DNA of 64,000 bases from Gordonia bronchialis DSM 43247. Its GTDB lineage: Bacteria > Actinomycetota > Actinomycetes > Mycobacteriales > Mycobacteriaceae. Under the pieces are notes generated by a model. It was not told the origin of the DNA and made no database searches. It saw only the letters and a program-made list of their open reading frames with translations. A program made the position numbers and the translations under genes. This document shows, one piece after another, positions 31,043 through 39,277 of this stretch; position 1 is the first letter of the stretch, and the number at the start of each line of letters is the position of its first letter. The stretch lies in NCBI RefSeq assembly GCF_000024785.1, contig NC_013441.1, forward strand, positions 3,844,001 to 3,908,000, read 5' to 3'.

Positions 31043-31870
31043 TCATGGGAACCATCGTCCGTCGGGCAGGGTCTCGATCAGCAGACCGATGGCCTGCGCG
31101 ATCCGGTGACCCGACCCCGGGGACAGGGTGGTCCACACCCGACCGTCCGGAGACTTGCTGGGGCTGGACACGATTCGGCCCTTGTCGGTGTCGAGGATCG
31201 CGACCGCCCCAGAAGACTGGGTGAGAACGCCGGCATCGTGTGCGACGGCGACGATCTCGGTCTGCACCCGGCACGACGCGAAGGCGGCCGAGACCACCAT
31301 CGCGTCGCCGGGTGACGCGCCCATGGCGTGCAGGGCGTCGGTCATGTCGAGGCCGGATCGGCAGCGTCCCAACCGATCCAGGAGTTCTGCTGCCGGATGG
31401 CTGATGGCGTCGAAGACGCACGGCGCGCGTTCCGGCAGCCGGGCGCGCAGCAGCGCACCGAGTTCGCCGACGCCGGTCGGCGAGACGACGCTCAGCTCGA
31501 TGCGTGCCCCGTCCCGAACCGCGAGAACGTGGTCGTTGCCGGATCTGGCCAGGCAGATCCGACGAAAGCCGGCATCGGCGATGGTGCGCATCTCGATCAT
31601 CCGCTCGGGCGCACAGAGAACACGTATCACGGTGTCGCACAGCGTGGTCGGCTCCCCGTCGGAGCACACCAGTCCGGTCTCGGCGATCCGCTGATGCAGT
31701 TCGGCGTGCGACAGTGCGGGACGAGCGGCGGCAGCGTCGTCGATGTCGAGAACACCCTCGATGTCGAGCACCACGGGCCAGGTCTGGGCGCCGAAGCGTT
31801 GTCCGAGTCCGCGCAGCACCGCGACATCCAGCATCAGTGTGTGACGGTCGGTGGACGTCCACATGGTCAT
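31043..31870 (-). CDS. EspG-like chaperone of PE/PPE proteins
   Basis: EspG proteins are cytosolic chaperones that bind PPE partners and guide them to the ESX channel. The 275-residue product shows the family pattern: an N-terminal beta strand region, a central LLRARLPERAPC block and the C-terminal SPSKSPDGRVWTTLSPGSGHRIAQAI. It begins within the last codons of the PPE-like gene (ATGA overlap), the coupling expected of a PPE-EspG pair. EspG is generally found only in ESX systems that export PE/PPE proteins. Identification is by family resemblance, not a profile search. Confidence 0.8.
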   Translation of the reverse strand: MTMWTSTDRHTLMLDVAVLRGLGQRFGAQTWPVVLDIEGVLDIDDAAAARPALSHAELHQRIAETGLVCSDGEPTTLCDTVIRVLCAPERMIEMRTIADAGFRRICLARSGNDHVLAVRDGARIELSVVSPTGVGELGALLRARLPERAPCVFDAISHPAAELLDRLGRCRSGLDMTDALHAMGASPGDAMVVSAAFASCRVQTEIVAVAHDAGVLTQSSGAVAILDTDKGRIVSSPSKSPDGRVWTTLSPGSGHRIAQAIGLLIETLPDGRWFP

Positions 31871-32874
31871 CGGCCCCCGTCCGTGCCGAGCAACAGGGTT
31901 TCCGCGGTGTAACGCGGATCGACCGGGCCGGCGGTACCCGCCACCACGGGGCGGTCGGCGAGGGCCACCTCCGACCATGTCAGTGGCGTGTCGGATTCGC
32001 TTGCCGCCGAGTGCGTTCCGGAGCCCTCGGAGTGGTCGGCCGCGCGAACCACCACCCGGTCTCCAGACCCCATGGCGGTGGCCGGTGGCGCGACCGGCGG
32101 CATCGCCGACGTGGTGGTGGCAGCCGGGGACACGGTCGGCGTCACCGGAGCGACGGTCGGGCGACCACCGGCCAGCGTGGTGTGCGCGTACTTCTGCTTC
32201 TCGTAGGCCACCGGCACGTATCCACCCATCGGCGCCGCACTGTGCGGGTCCGATCGGGCGTGATCGGAGGCGTGGGCACCCTGGGCGGCTCGTCGCTCGG
32301 CGGCCTGTTCGGCGTTGAGGGGCCCGTCGGAGACCAGAGCGGGTGCGCGCGCCACACCGGCCCAGGGTTGCGCAACCGGCTCGCTGGCCGTCTCGTAGGC
32401 CTGCATGACACGCGCGGCCCGCATGCGCTGTTCGTGAACGGCACGTTCGAGCTGCGCGGTCGCGCCGGCGATGATAGGCACCACAGTGGTTGCCGCCGTG
32501 GCCATCTCGCGCATGTCGTCGACGAAGTCGATCTCGGCCAGGTTGGGCATGGTCAGTCGCGCCACCGCGACGGCCGCGGCCTGCGCCTCGGCACGACCCG
32601 CATTCTCGGCCGCCTCGGCCGCGGCCCGCCCCAGCCACGGAGCCAGCGCGGTCAGCTTCTCCAGCGCCGCATGCGAGTGCGACGACCGCCAGTGCACGCC
32701 CAGTCGAGCCAGGACCGCACCGTATTCCAGGGCGGCCTCACCCAGTTCCGCGGAGAGCTGTGCCCAGGCCAGGCCGGCGTCGACGAGCGGCGCCGGTCCG
32801 GCTCCGTGCCCGAGATCGGTGGCCAGTTGCTGGCTCGTGCGTGCGTCCCAGTCGACGCCGGTGAATCCGGTCAC
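31867..32874 (-). CDS. PPE-like protein
   Basis: A 335-residue protein. The first 180 residues form a helical PPE-type domain (GVDWDARTSQQLATDL, LGVHWRSSHSHAALEKLTALAPWL), with a Trp turn HWRSS in place of WxG and no strict PPE tripeptide. The rest is Pro/Ala/Thr-rich and disordered, as in PPE C-termini. The C-terminal region has PLTWSEVALADRP repeated-type segments. The gene is 61 bases after the PE-like gene and overlaps the EspG-like gene. It starts at GTG with a strong AAGGAGG. Confidence 0.75.
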   Translation of the reverse strand: MTGFTGVDWDARTSQQLATDLGHGAGPAPLVDAGLAWAQLSAELGEAALEYGAVLARLGVHWRSSHSHAALEKLTALAPWLGRAAAEAAENAGRAEAQAAAVAVARLTMPNLAEIDFVDDMREMATAATTVVPIIAGATAQLERAVHEQRMRAARVMQAYETASEPVAQPWAGVARAPALVSDGPLNAEQAAERRAAQGAHASDHARSDPHSAAPMGGYVPVAYEKQKYAHTTLAGGRPTVAPVTPTVSPAATTTSAMPPVAPPATAMGSGDRVVVRAADHSEGSGTHSAASESDTPLTWSEVALADRPVVAGTAGPVDPRYTAETLLLGTDGGR

Positions 32875-32935
32875 TGCTCCTCCTTCGGCCCTGGGTGCGG
32901 GTGGATGATGTTGTGCGGTGGACGTTGTGGGGTGA

Positions 32936-33241
32936 TCAGGTTCGGATCATCGCCGACGCGTCGGCGTCGCCCTCGACGAAGCCGTGCGCCTGGGCGCGCA
33001 GCACCGCCGCGATCTTGCGTAGTTCGTGGACGCCCGTAGCGGTGTCCGCCGCGAAGTCCTCGGCCACTGCACTGAAAGTCGTTGCCGCGGCGACGGACAC
33101 CTCGTCACGACCCTGTGGCGCGACGGGAAGGGCCTGTCCGGCGGCGAGCAGAGATCGTTCCACTCGATCTGCGATGCGGTCGATATCGGCGGCAGCAGAG
33201 AGCAATTCGGCCGGGTCGACACTGAGTTGGGAGTGGGTCAT
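32936..33241 (-). CDS. PE-like protein
   Basis: A 101-residue helical hairpin. The N-terminus HSQLSVDPAELLSAAADIDRIADRVER and the length fit the PE-type or EspC-type fold that pairs with PPE proteins. It stands right before the PPE-like gene, as PE genes usually do. The strict Pro-Glu dipeptide is replaced by Asp-Pro-Ala-Glu. It could also be classed as a generic ESX substrate. Confidence 0.7.
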   Translation of the reverse strand: MTHSQLSVDPAELLSAAADIDRIADRVERSLLAAGQALPVAPQGRDEVSVAAATTFSAVAEDFAADTATGVHELRKIAAVLRAQAHGFVEGDADASAMIRT

Positions 33242-33315
33242 CGGGTCCTCGCTTCGTCCGGGATGGGTGTGGGTGCCGGCACCGGACTCTGCCGGCGCCG
33301 GAGTGGTCGGGTGGT

Positions 33316-34671
33316 CTAGGTGGTGGTTGGGCTGGTCGACGGTCCGAGCCGCAACTCGATGTCGGGAACGGGCTCGGGTTCCGGGTCGTCGTCGTGGCCG
33401 AGTACCGCGGGTACCGCTTCGGGTGTATCCCCCACGACGCGCTGACCGTTGACCTCGGTCACCAGGTAATCGGGGGTCGAATGTTGTTCGGCGGCACCGG
33501 CTCCGCGTCCCGCACCGGCTCCGGTCAGTGGCGCTCCGCCCATCGGCATCGGCTGGGTGGTCAGTTGCGCGCGGGCCGGCGACGTGGTGGTGTTGAGGGC
33601 GGCGTTCTCGACGGTGCTGAGCGCCGAGGGCACGGTTGCGCGGGCGCCGGCGAGGGTTTGCATCACGCCGAGCCCACCGACACCGCCGCCACCGAGTCCG
33701 CCCGGTTTGGCGCCACCACCCGGCCGCTTACCCGGGTCCGGGTGGGTGCGACGGGTGTTGTCGGCAGTGGTGGTCCGGGTGGTGTTGTCGCGGTTGGCGA
33801 TGTCGAGCATCTTGCTGGCCGGTTTCAGCAGGGACACCGGCAATTCGGTGGCCGTGGACAACGCCGGCGACACCACACTCAACACCGAACTCGCGATGGC
33901 GAACGGCGATTGGGTCGTCGCGCCCCGCGCCGCCGACGGTGCGTTGGTGACCGGCACCTTGGCGCCGTTGACGGTCATCTTTCCGGTGGGACCGAGAAGA
34001 GCGGCGCGAGTGGCCGCCACGGCCGCGGTCGCCTGTGCGAGACCGACATTGGCGGCGGCGATGGCCATCGTGATTCCCGCGGCCCATCCCGGGCTCAGGA
34101 TGATCGGAACGACCGCTGCGATGCTCGACACCGTGGCCACGATGATGCCCTGCACTGTTGCCAGACCCTGGCCGACGATCGCTGCGGCAGTGTTGATGTC
34201 GAAACTCATGCCGGTGCCCTGGGTGGCCAGCGCGCCACTGTTCGCACCCGCTTCCACCGTCTTGGCCGCGGCACTCGTCGACGCCTGACCGGTCCAGAGT
34301 TTGTCCCCGAGGTCGAGTGCGCCCTTGCTCATCGTCATCGTGGTCTCGAGGACCTTCGACAAACTCTGGAAGATGGCCGTCGGATCGAATCCCGCCTTGG
34401 AGAGATCGCCGGTTCCGAAGCCGCCCAACAGGTCCGTGATCGGTTTGATGAGGTGTTCGAGGTTGATCGGCGGCATCGGGGGCAGTCCCGGCATCGGCGG
34501 CAAGGCGGGAAGCACCGGTAGCGGCGGTAATCCGAGTCCGGTCAGGATGTCGATGACCGGGGTGTCGAGGATCGGCCCGAGCGGGGTCGCGTCGATCATG
34601 TCCTGCACCGACATGTGCGACATGGCCGGAACGTCCGGCAGCCCGGGGATCGGTGGGGGCGCCGGCGTCAC
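33316..34671 (-). CDS. Pro/Ala-rich ESX-associated protein
   Basis: A 451-residue protein I do not recognise by name. Residues 1-75 are a Pro-Leu-Met repeat-like segment (PPLPVLPALPPMPGLPPMPP). The middle, about residues 100-250, contains LDLGDKLWTGQAST (a W-x-G turn), then two strongly hydrophobic helices. The C-terminal 150 residues are Gly/Ala/Thr-rich and end in acidic EPEPVPDIEL. The layout suggests a secreted or envelope-located ESX substrate of EspK/EspB character. Its GTG start overlaps the EspC-like gene. Confidence 0.65.
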   Translation of the reverse strand: MTPAPPPIPGLPDVPAMSHMSVQDMIDATPLGPILDTPVIDILTGLGLPPLPVLPALPPMPGLPPMPPINLEHLIKPITDLLGGFGTGDLSKAGFDPTAIFQSLSKVLETTMTMSKGALDLGDKLWTGQASTSAAAKTVEAGANSGALATQGTGMSFDINTAAAIVGQGLATVQGIIVATVSSIAAVVPIILSPGWAAGITMAIAAANVGLAQATAAVAATRAALLGPTGKMTVNGAKVPVTNAPSAARGATTQSPFAIASSVLSVVSPALSTATELPVSLLKPASKMLDIANRDNTTRTTTADNTRRTHPDPGKRPGGGAKPGGLGGGGVGGLGVMQTLAGARATVPSALSTVENAALNTTTSPARAQLTTQPMPMGGAPLTGAGAGRGAGAAEQHSTPDYLVTEVNGQRVVGDTPEAVPAVLGHDDDPEPEPVPDIELRLGPSTSPTTT

Positions 34672-34976
34672 AGCACCGACCTGATCACTGCGGCGCTCGC
34701 GGCGTCGACGCCCTCGAAGCCGGCCAGCCCGGCCACCGTCGTCGCGGCCGTCGCCGCGTGGACCGCGGCGAGTTCACCCACCGAGGTGAGATGGTTGGCT
34801 TGCGCGGCGATGAAGGCGGCCAGGAACTCCTGCCCGATCAGTCCGAAGACCGGGACCATCACCGCTGTGTTGGCCGCCGCGTTGATGGAGCCGGCGGCCC
34901 CGACCGCTGTCGCCATCGCGACGTTGGTGGCCGCGATGCCTTCGAGTACCTCGGGTGTCACTCGGACGTCGCTCAT
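34668..34976 (-). CDS. EspC-like T7SS-target protein
   Basis: A 102-residue Ala-rich helical protein resembling the DUF2580/EspC group (VTPEVLEGIAATNVAMATAVG, then a second helix and AAVIRSVL). EspC-like proteins are ESX substrates needed for co-secretion of others. It has a good ribosome binding site, AGGGGGA. The end overlaps the start of the Pro/Ala-rich gene by four bases, so the two are coupled. Confidence 0.65.
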   Translation of the reverse strand: MSDVRVTPEVLEGIAATNVAMATAVGAAGSINAAANTAVMVPVFGLIGQEFLAAFIAAQANHLTSVGELAAVHAATAATTVAGLAGFEGVDAASAAVIRSVL

Positions 34977-35020
34977 GTGGTCCCCCTGGGATGTGTGGTG
35001 CGTAGTGATGTGGTCGTGCG

Positions 35021-35068
35021 ATCAGGTCTGGGCGATCAGGTCTGGGCAATCAGGTCTGGGCGATCAGG
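35021..35068. repeat. 14-bp tandem repeat, three copies and a partial
   Basis: ATCAGGTCTGGGCG (35021-35034), ATCAGGTCTGGGCA (35035-35048) and ATCAGGTCTGGGCG (35049-35062), then ATCAGG, fill most of the gap before the EspC-like gene and run into the stop codon of the YbaB-like gene. The unit length of 14 is not codon-compatible. Confidence 0.85.
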
Positions 35069-35387
35069 TGACCGGCCGAGAGGCCAGCAGTTCGGCAAAC
35101 GATTCGTTGAACTCCTCGGTGATCGCCGCCCGTTTCGCGAAGGCGCGCTGGGCCGCCATCGCGGCCGTCGCGACGATCTGCTCACCGAGACGTGTCGCCC
35201 CGAGTTCGTTGGCACCCGGCGCCAGCCACAGGCCCTGCAGTGAGCCGTTGCCGTCGACCTCCGCGGTGACGAGATCATCGGGTGAGGTCTCCCGCACCAG
35301 GATCGCCGTCAGCTTCTCGTTGAACTCATAGAGACCGTCGAGCTGGGCGTTGGCCCGCGCCTCGAGTTCGTCCATCGCCCAACTCAT
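35064..35387 (-). CDS. YbaB/EbfC-like protein
   Basis: A 107-residue protein with the three-segment YbaB-like layout. An N-terminal helix (WAMDELEARANAQLDGLYEFNEKLTAIL) leads to a beta sheet (LVTAEVDGNGSLQGLWL) and then a C-terminal helix. YbaB-like proteins are common in ESX loci (EspL-type), where they may bind DNA or T7SS partners. The ATG at 35387 follows GGGGGT. The overlapping frame from 35749 to 35384 is a shadow of the next gene. Confidence 0.7.
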   Translation of the reverse strand: MSWAMDELEARANAQLDGLYEFNEKLTAILVRETSPDDLVTAEVDGNGSLQGLWLAPGANELGATRLGEQIVATAAMAAQRAFAKRAAITEEFNESFAELLASRPVT

Positions 35388-35418
35388 GTCGCCACCCCCG
35401 GATTGCTCATCTGCTCGA

Positions 35419-35820
35419 TCACCCGCGCCGCAGCCAGGACGCCGGGGCGTCGGCATCGGCATCGTCCTGATATTCGGCCCGAGCAAGGTCGTCGGGCGTC
35501 GGCAGATGCATCTGCTCGACGAGGTCGCGCGCCATCCCCGACGCCAGCAGATCCTCGCGCAACCGAATGCCCGCTGACATCGCCGACTGTTTGCACAGGC
35601 GCAAGATCTCCCCGGCCAACACTGCCGGGTCCTTGTCCAGCGTCGACGGCTCGATCCGCACCGACAGCGGCAGCCCCTGGTACGTGGTCGTCACCGCCAG
35701 TGCCCCCGACCGCGACCGTGCGTGCGCCGACTGGTGCAGCGCCTTCCACGGGCCGTGATCTGGTTCGTCCGCGTGAACCGTCGGTGCCGCCTCACCGTGA
35801 TGTGCCGTCACCGCTCCCAC
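35419..35820 (-). CDS. YbaB/EbfC-like protein, first gene of the ESX-type operon
   Basis: A 133-residue protein of the same general fold as its neighbour at 35064-35387. After a charged N-terminus it has a beta-sheet region (SGALAVTTTYQGLPLSVRIEP), a helix (AVLAGEILRLCKQSAMSAG) and a C-terminal helix. It starts with GTG at 35820 after AAAGGGG; a second GTG nine bases on is equally possible. Being first in the operon and divergent from the ATPase genes, it may be a transcriptional regulator of the locus, but that is inference. Confidence 0.65.
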   Translation of the reverse strand: MGAVTAHHGEAAPTVHADEPDHGPWKALHQSAHARSRSGALAVTTTYQGLPLSVRIEPSTLDKDPAVLAGEILRLCKQSAMSAGIRLREDLLASGMARDLVEQMHLPTPDDLARAEYQDDADADAPASWLRRG

Positions 35821-36174
35821 CCCCTTTTCGTGTCACGGACGCTCGATCACGTGGATGTCGCCCCGCCTGGTTTCGGCCGATTCGCCCGAAACGATGAAAA
35901 AGATACTTTCACAGACTTCAGGGTTCGGCGAGAGCTTCTCCACAGGTCGAACCAGACGTGACCGCGAACCCCACCATCGTCGATTCACCAGCGCATTCAC
36001 CCTCATGGACGGCCTCGGGCGCTCCGGACGGCGCACTCACAGCGGGGTCGGGCATGAGACCGAGCATCTGCGTCAGTCGTCCACCGTCGTTACGATCGGT
36101 CGGAACAGGCACCCTGCTATCGCGGGGGAAATTGCGGTCAGTACATTCACGACCGTGTGAGGGGGTAATGACTG
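35821..36174. other. Divergent promoter region between the two arms of the ESX-type locus
   Basis: 354 bases without a convincing gene. It includes the AT-richer stretch GAAACGATGAAAAAGATAC around 35889, unusual for this genome and likely to hold a promoter. A short GAGGGGGT site lies just upstream of the ATPase start. A 90-residue plus-strand frame here lacks a ribosome site and I do not count it. Confidence 0.45.
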
Positions 36175-37611
36175 ATGACGCATGCACAAGGGTCGCGGCC
36201 CCCATCCTGGCTGCGCCCGGACACCGATGAGACTGCGGCGCCGGCTGCCGAGTCGGTCGCCCGGACACCCGAATCGGTGGTTTCCGCGGAGCCCGCAGCC
36301 GCACACGGTGAGCTGCGAGGACCCGAGCATGAGCCCGTCCTGAGGTCGGTCACACCGACCTCCGACCAGGACGACGTCGCCGCAGCTCCGGCCGAACCGC
36401 GGCCCGCAGAGGCCCCACCGACCGACCGCTTCCCGGCGTTGATATCCGCGGCGGTAGATTCGCAGACGCCGCCATCGGCACCCTTCCTACCTGCGGCTCC
36501 CCCGTGGGCCGAGCCGCAGCCCGTGTACCCGCAACCAGGTATGCCGACGGGGTCCTATCCACCTGCGGCGCCACCACCCCAGTGGGACGGCCCGCCCGGA
36601 TACGGCGCACCCGTCGCGCCCGGGTTCGCTCCGTCGCCGGCCCAACCCCTGGCCCCGCCGCCCGGCCTCGATCCGCACCGGCTGGCCCCGCCGTCCGCCC
36701 CACCACCCCGCCGCGGATGGCGGCAGGCGCTGCATACCGCGACGGGCGGACTGATCAATCTCGGCGACTCGAAGTCGCAGCAGCAGCTCGACCACATGAT
36801 CGCCCGCGTGCGCCAACCGATTCAGGGTGATTTCCGGCTCGCCGTGCTGTCCCTCAAGGGCGGTGTCGGCAAGACCACCACCACCATCGGACTCGGCAGC
36901 GCCTTCGCGTCGCTGCGTGGCGATCGGGTGATCGCCGTCGACGCCAACCCCGACCTCGGTACGCTGGCGAGCCGTGTGCCGCAGCAGACCGCGTCGACGG
37001 TGCGCACGTTGCTCGCCGATGAGCACATCTACCGCTACACCGACGTGCGGCGGCACACGAGCCAGGCCACCAGCCGCCTGGAAGTTCTTGCTTCCGAACG
37101 AGATCCGGCGATCTCGGAATCGTTCAGCGCCGACGAGTACCGGCGGGTCCTCGGCGTCCTGGAGAACTTCTACAACATCATCATGACCGACTGCGGGACC
37201 GGTCTGATGCACTCGGCGATGGAGGCTGTGCTCAGCACCGCCAACGCCATCGTGCTGGTGACGTCACCGGCCGTCGACGGCGCGCAGAGCGCGTCGGCCA
37301 CCCTGGACTGGCTCAACGCGCACGGATATCAGCATCTGGTCAATCAGGCGATCGTGGTGATCTCGGCATCCAAACCCGGTGGCGCACCGATCGATCTGGA
37401 CCTGCTCACCCAGCACTTCCTGGGCCGGACGCGTGCGGTGCAGGTGATCCCCTACGACGATCACCTCGCCACCGGCTCCTACGTCGATCTCGACCACCTG
37501 CACCGTCCCACCCGTACCGCGTTCCTCGAACTCGCGGCGACAGTGGCGGATTCGTTCATCAGTCCCGAGATCCCGCCCGCATCTGCAGCCCCGCACGCGT
37601 GGCAGGGCTGA
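36175..37611 (+). CDS. EspI-like MinD/ParA-type ATPase, copy one
   Basis: A 478-residue protein. The first 180 residues are Pro/Ala-rich and disordered; the last 280 form a MinD/ParA-family P-loop ATPase. Walker A is SLKGGVGKTTTT near residue 225, with signature lysine and VDANPDLGTL as the switch region and an inner TDCGTGLMHS. This arrangement is that of EspI, which is found in several ESX loci and has been linked to ATP-dependent repression of ESX-1 secretion. The ATPase domain is nearly identical in sequence to that of the next gene. Confidence 0.85.
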   Translation: MTHAQGSRPPSWLRPDTDETAAPAAESVARTPESVVSAEPAAAHGELRGPEHEPVLRSVTPTSDQDDVAAAPAEPRPAEAPPTDRFPALISAAVDSQTPPSAPFLPAAPPWAEPQPVYPQPGMPTGSYPPAAPPPQWDGPPGYGAPVAPGFAPSPAQPLAPPPGLDPHRLAPPSAPPPRRGWRQALHTATGGLINLGDSKSQQQLDHMIARVRQPIQGDFRLAVLSLKGGVGKTTTTIGLGSAFASLRGDRVIAVDANPDLGTLASRVPQQTASTVRTLLADEHIYRYTDVRRHTSQATSRLEVLASERDPAISESFSADEYRRVLGVLENFYNIIMTDCGTGLMHSAMEAVLSTANAIVLVTSPAVDGAQSASATLDWLNAHGYQHLVNQAIVVISASKPGGAPIDLDLLTQHFLGRTRAVQVIPYDDHLATGSYVDLDHLHRPTRTAFLELAATVADSFISPEIPPASAAPHAWQG

Positions 37612-37630
37612 CCGACCCAGACAGGACCTC

Positions 37631-38887
37631 ATGTACAACGACCCGTCGAAGGAACCACCACTGCCGAGCTGGATCCCGGAGGCCCAGGAGTCGCCGTCGG
37701 CGCCCGACGCGCAGACCCCGACGCCCGGCGCCGCACCAGCCCCCAACGCACCGGCACCCTACGGCGATCCGGCCGTACGTCCTGGCGCCTACCCGCCACC
37801 GCCCCCACCCGCCGGACAGTTCGCGGGACCACCGGCTCCCGGATACGGACCGCCGCAGGGGTATGGCCCACCCGCCGGCCCCGGACCGGCCGGCCCCCAG
37901 CAGCCGCAGGGAATGCCGCCAGGACCGCCGCAGGACCAGGGTCCCATGTCGCTCAACGATGTTCGCATTCTGCGACGCGCCAAACGCGCACCGGCCCGGG
38001 GCTGGCGTCGCGCCGTTCACACCCTCTCGGCGGGCACCATCAACCCCGGCGAATCGCACAGCGACATCGAGTATCAACAGCTTCTCGACCGCGTCCGCCG
38101 ACCTGTCCGCGGCGACTACCGCATCGCGGTGCTGTCCCTGAAGGGCGGCGTCGGCAAGACGACGACCACCATCGGGCTCGGCTCCACCTTTGCCTCCCTG
38201 CGCGGTGATCGCGTGATCGCCGTCGACGCCAACCCGGACCTCGGCACGCTGGCTCAGCGCATCCCGCAGCAGACGCACTCCACAGTCCGCGACCTGCTCG
38301 CCGACGCAAACGTCTACCGCTACAGCGATGTCCGCGCGCATACCTCGCAGGCCCCGAGCCGCCTGGAAGTCCTTGCCTCCGAACGTGATCCGGCGATGGC
38401 GGAAGCGTTCAACGAGACCGAGTATCGCGGTGTCATCGCCATCCTGCAGCGCTTCTACAACATCATCATCACCGACTGCGGCACCGGCCTGAGCCATTCG
38501 GCGATGAACGGCGTGCTCGATCTGGCCAACGCACTCATCCTGGTCTCCTCTCCGGCGCTCGACGGGGCACGCAGCGCCGGCGCCACCCTCGACTGGCTGC
38601 AAGCACACGGATATGGACATCTCGTGAATCGTGCTGTGGTGGTACTGAGTTCGTCACGCCCCGGGTCGAGCACCATCGACACCAACCAGCTCGGACAGCA
38701 CTTCCTCACCCGCACCCGGGCCGTACACCAGATCCCGTTCGACGATCACCTCTCCGAGGGTGCCGACATCGATCTCGAACTCATGAGCAAGAGCACCCGG
38801 CTCGCGTTCACCGATCTCGCCGCCACCATCGCCGACGACTTCGCCAACACGAGCACCCAGCGATTCGAGGATCCGTTCCTGGGGTGA
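37631..38887 (+). CDS. EspI-like MinD/ParA-type ATPase, copy two
   Basis: A 418-residue paralogue of the previous gene, 19 bases downstream. It has a Pro/Gly-rich N-terminal 115 residues, then an ATPase domain with SLKGGVGKTTTT, VDANPDLGTL and TDCGTGLSHS. The C-terminus ends RFEDPFLG. The two proteins may form homo- or heterodimers, since dimerisation across the nucleotide is a family feature. ATG follows AGGA. Confidence 0.85.
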   Translation: MYNDPSKEPPLPSWIPEAQESPSAPDAQTPTPGAAPAPNAPAPYGDPAVRPGAYPPPPPPAGQFAGPPAPGYGPPQGYGPPAGPGPAGPQQPQGMPPGPPQDQGPMSLNDVRILRRAKRAPARGWRRAVHTLSAGTINPGESHSDIEYQQLLDRVRRPVRGDYRIAVLSLKGGVGKTTTTIGLGSTFASLRGDRVIAVDANPDLGTLAQRIPQQTHSTVRDLLADANVYRYSDVRAHTSQAPSRLEVLASERDPAMAEAFNETEYRGVIAILQRFYNIIITDCGTGLSHSAMNGVLDLANALILVSSPALDGARSAGATLDWLQAHGYGHLVNRAVVVLSSSRPGSSTIDTNQLGQHFLTRTRAVHQIPFDDHLSEGADIDLELMSKSTRLAFTDLAATIADDFANTSTQRFEDPFLG

Positions 38888-38953
38888 GGCCTGCCTGTGG
38901 ACAACGTCGGGATGGGTAATCGCTTGCGGTGATAGGTTTTTGCCCATGTCGAG

Positions 38954-39277
38954 ATGGGGGATGCTGTGGGCGATCTGACCGTAGAGCCAACGGCCGTTGG
39001 GACGGCCGCCACCACGATTTCACGTTGCGCTTCACGCCTGTCCGGCGCAGAGTTCACCAGCACGTTCACTGTGCTCACCGGCGCATTCATCGGCGCCACG
39101 CAGACAATGTCCGACGTGGCGGGCAGCGGGGACAACAGTATCCGCACCGCGATGGTCAATGCGTCAGGCACGGTATCCGCGTTCTCCGAACTGGTCGCAG
39201 GATTCAAGAACACCACCGTCGAGCAGGACGCACAGGCCGCCAAGACGATCCGATCCGCAATTGGGTACCCGCGATGA
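38954..39277 (+). CDS. Small T7SS-target-like protein
   Basis: A 107-residue Ser/Thr/Ala-rich helical protein of the size and composition of EspC-like or DUF2580-type ESX targets (LTVEPTAVGTAATTISRCASRL). Its stop overlaps the start of the 811-residue gene by four bases. A GTG at 38966, with GGGGG five bases before it, may be the true start; the ATG at 38954 lies closer to the AT-rich upstream. Confidence 0.65.
   Translation: MGDAVGDLTVEPTAVGTAATTISRCASRLSGAEFTSTFTVLTGAFIGATQTMSDVAGSGDNSIRTAMVNASGTVSAFSELVAGFKNTTVEQDAQAAKTIRSAIGYPR

Noticed and set aside
35384..35749. 121-residue minus-strand frame overlapping the two YbaB-like genes
   Set aside because: Gly/Asp/Arg-biased product without helix-sheet pattern; the other frame has the YbaB-like fold.
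35855..36230. Plus-strand frames of 90-101 residues in the divergent ESX promoter region
   Set aside because: No ribosome binding site and no conserved pattern, and they overlap the start of the ATPase gene.
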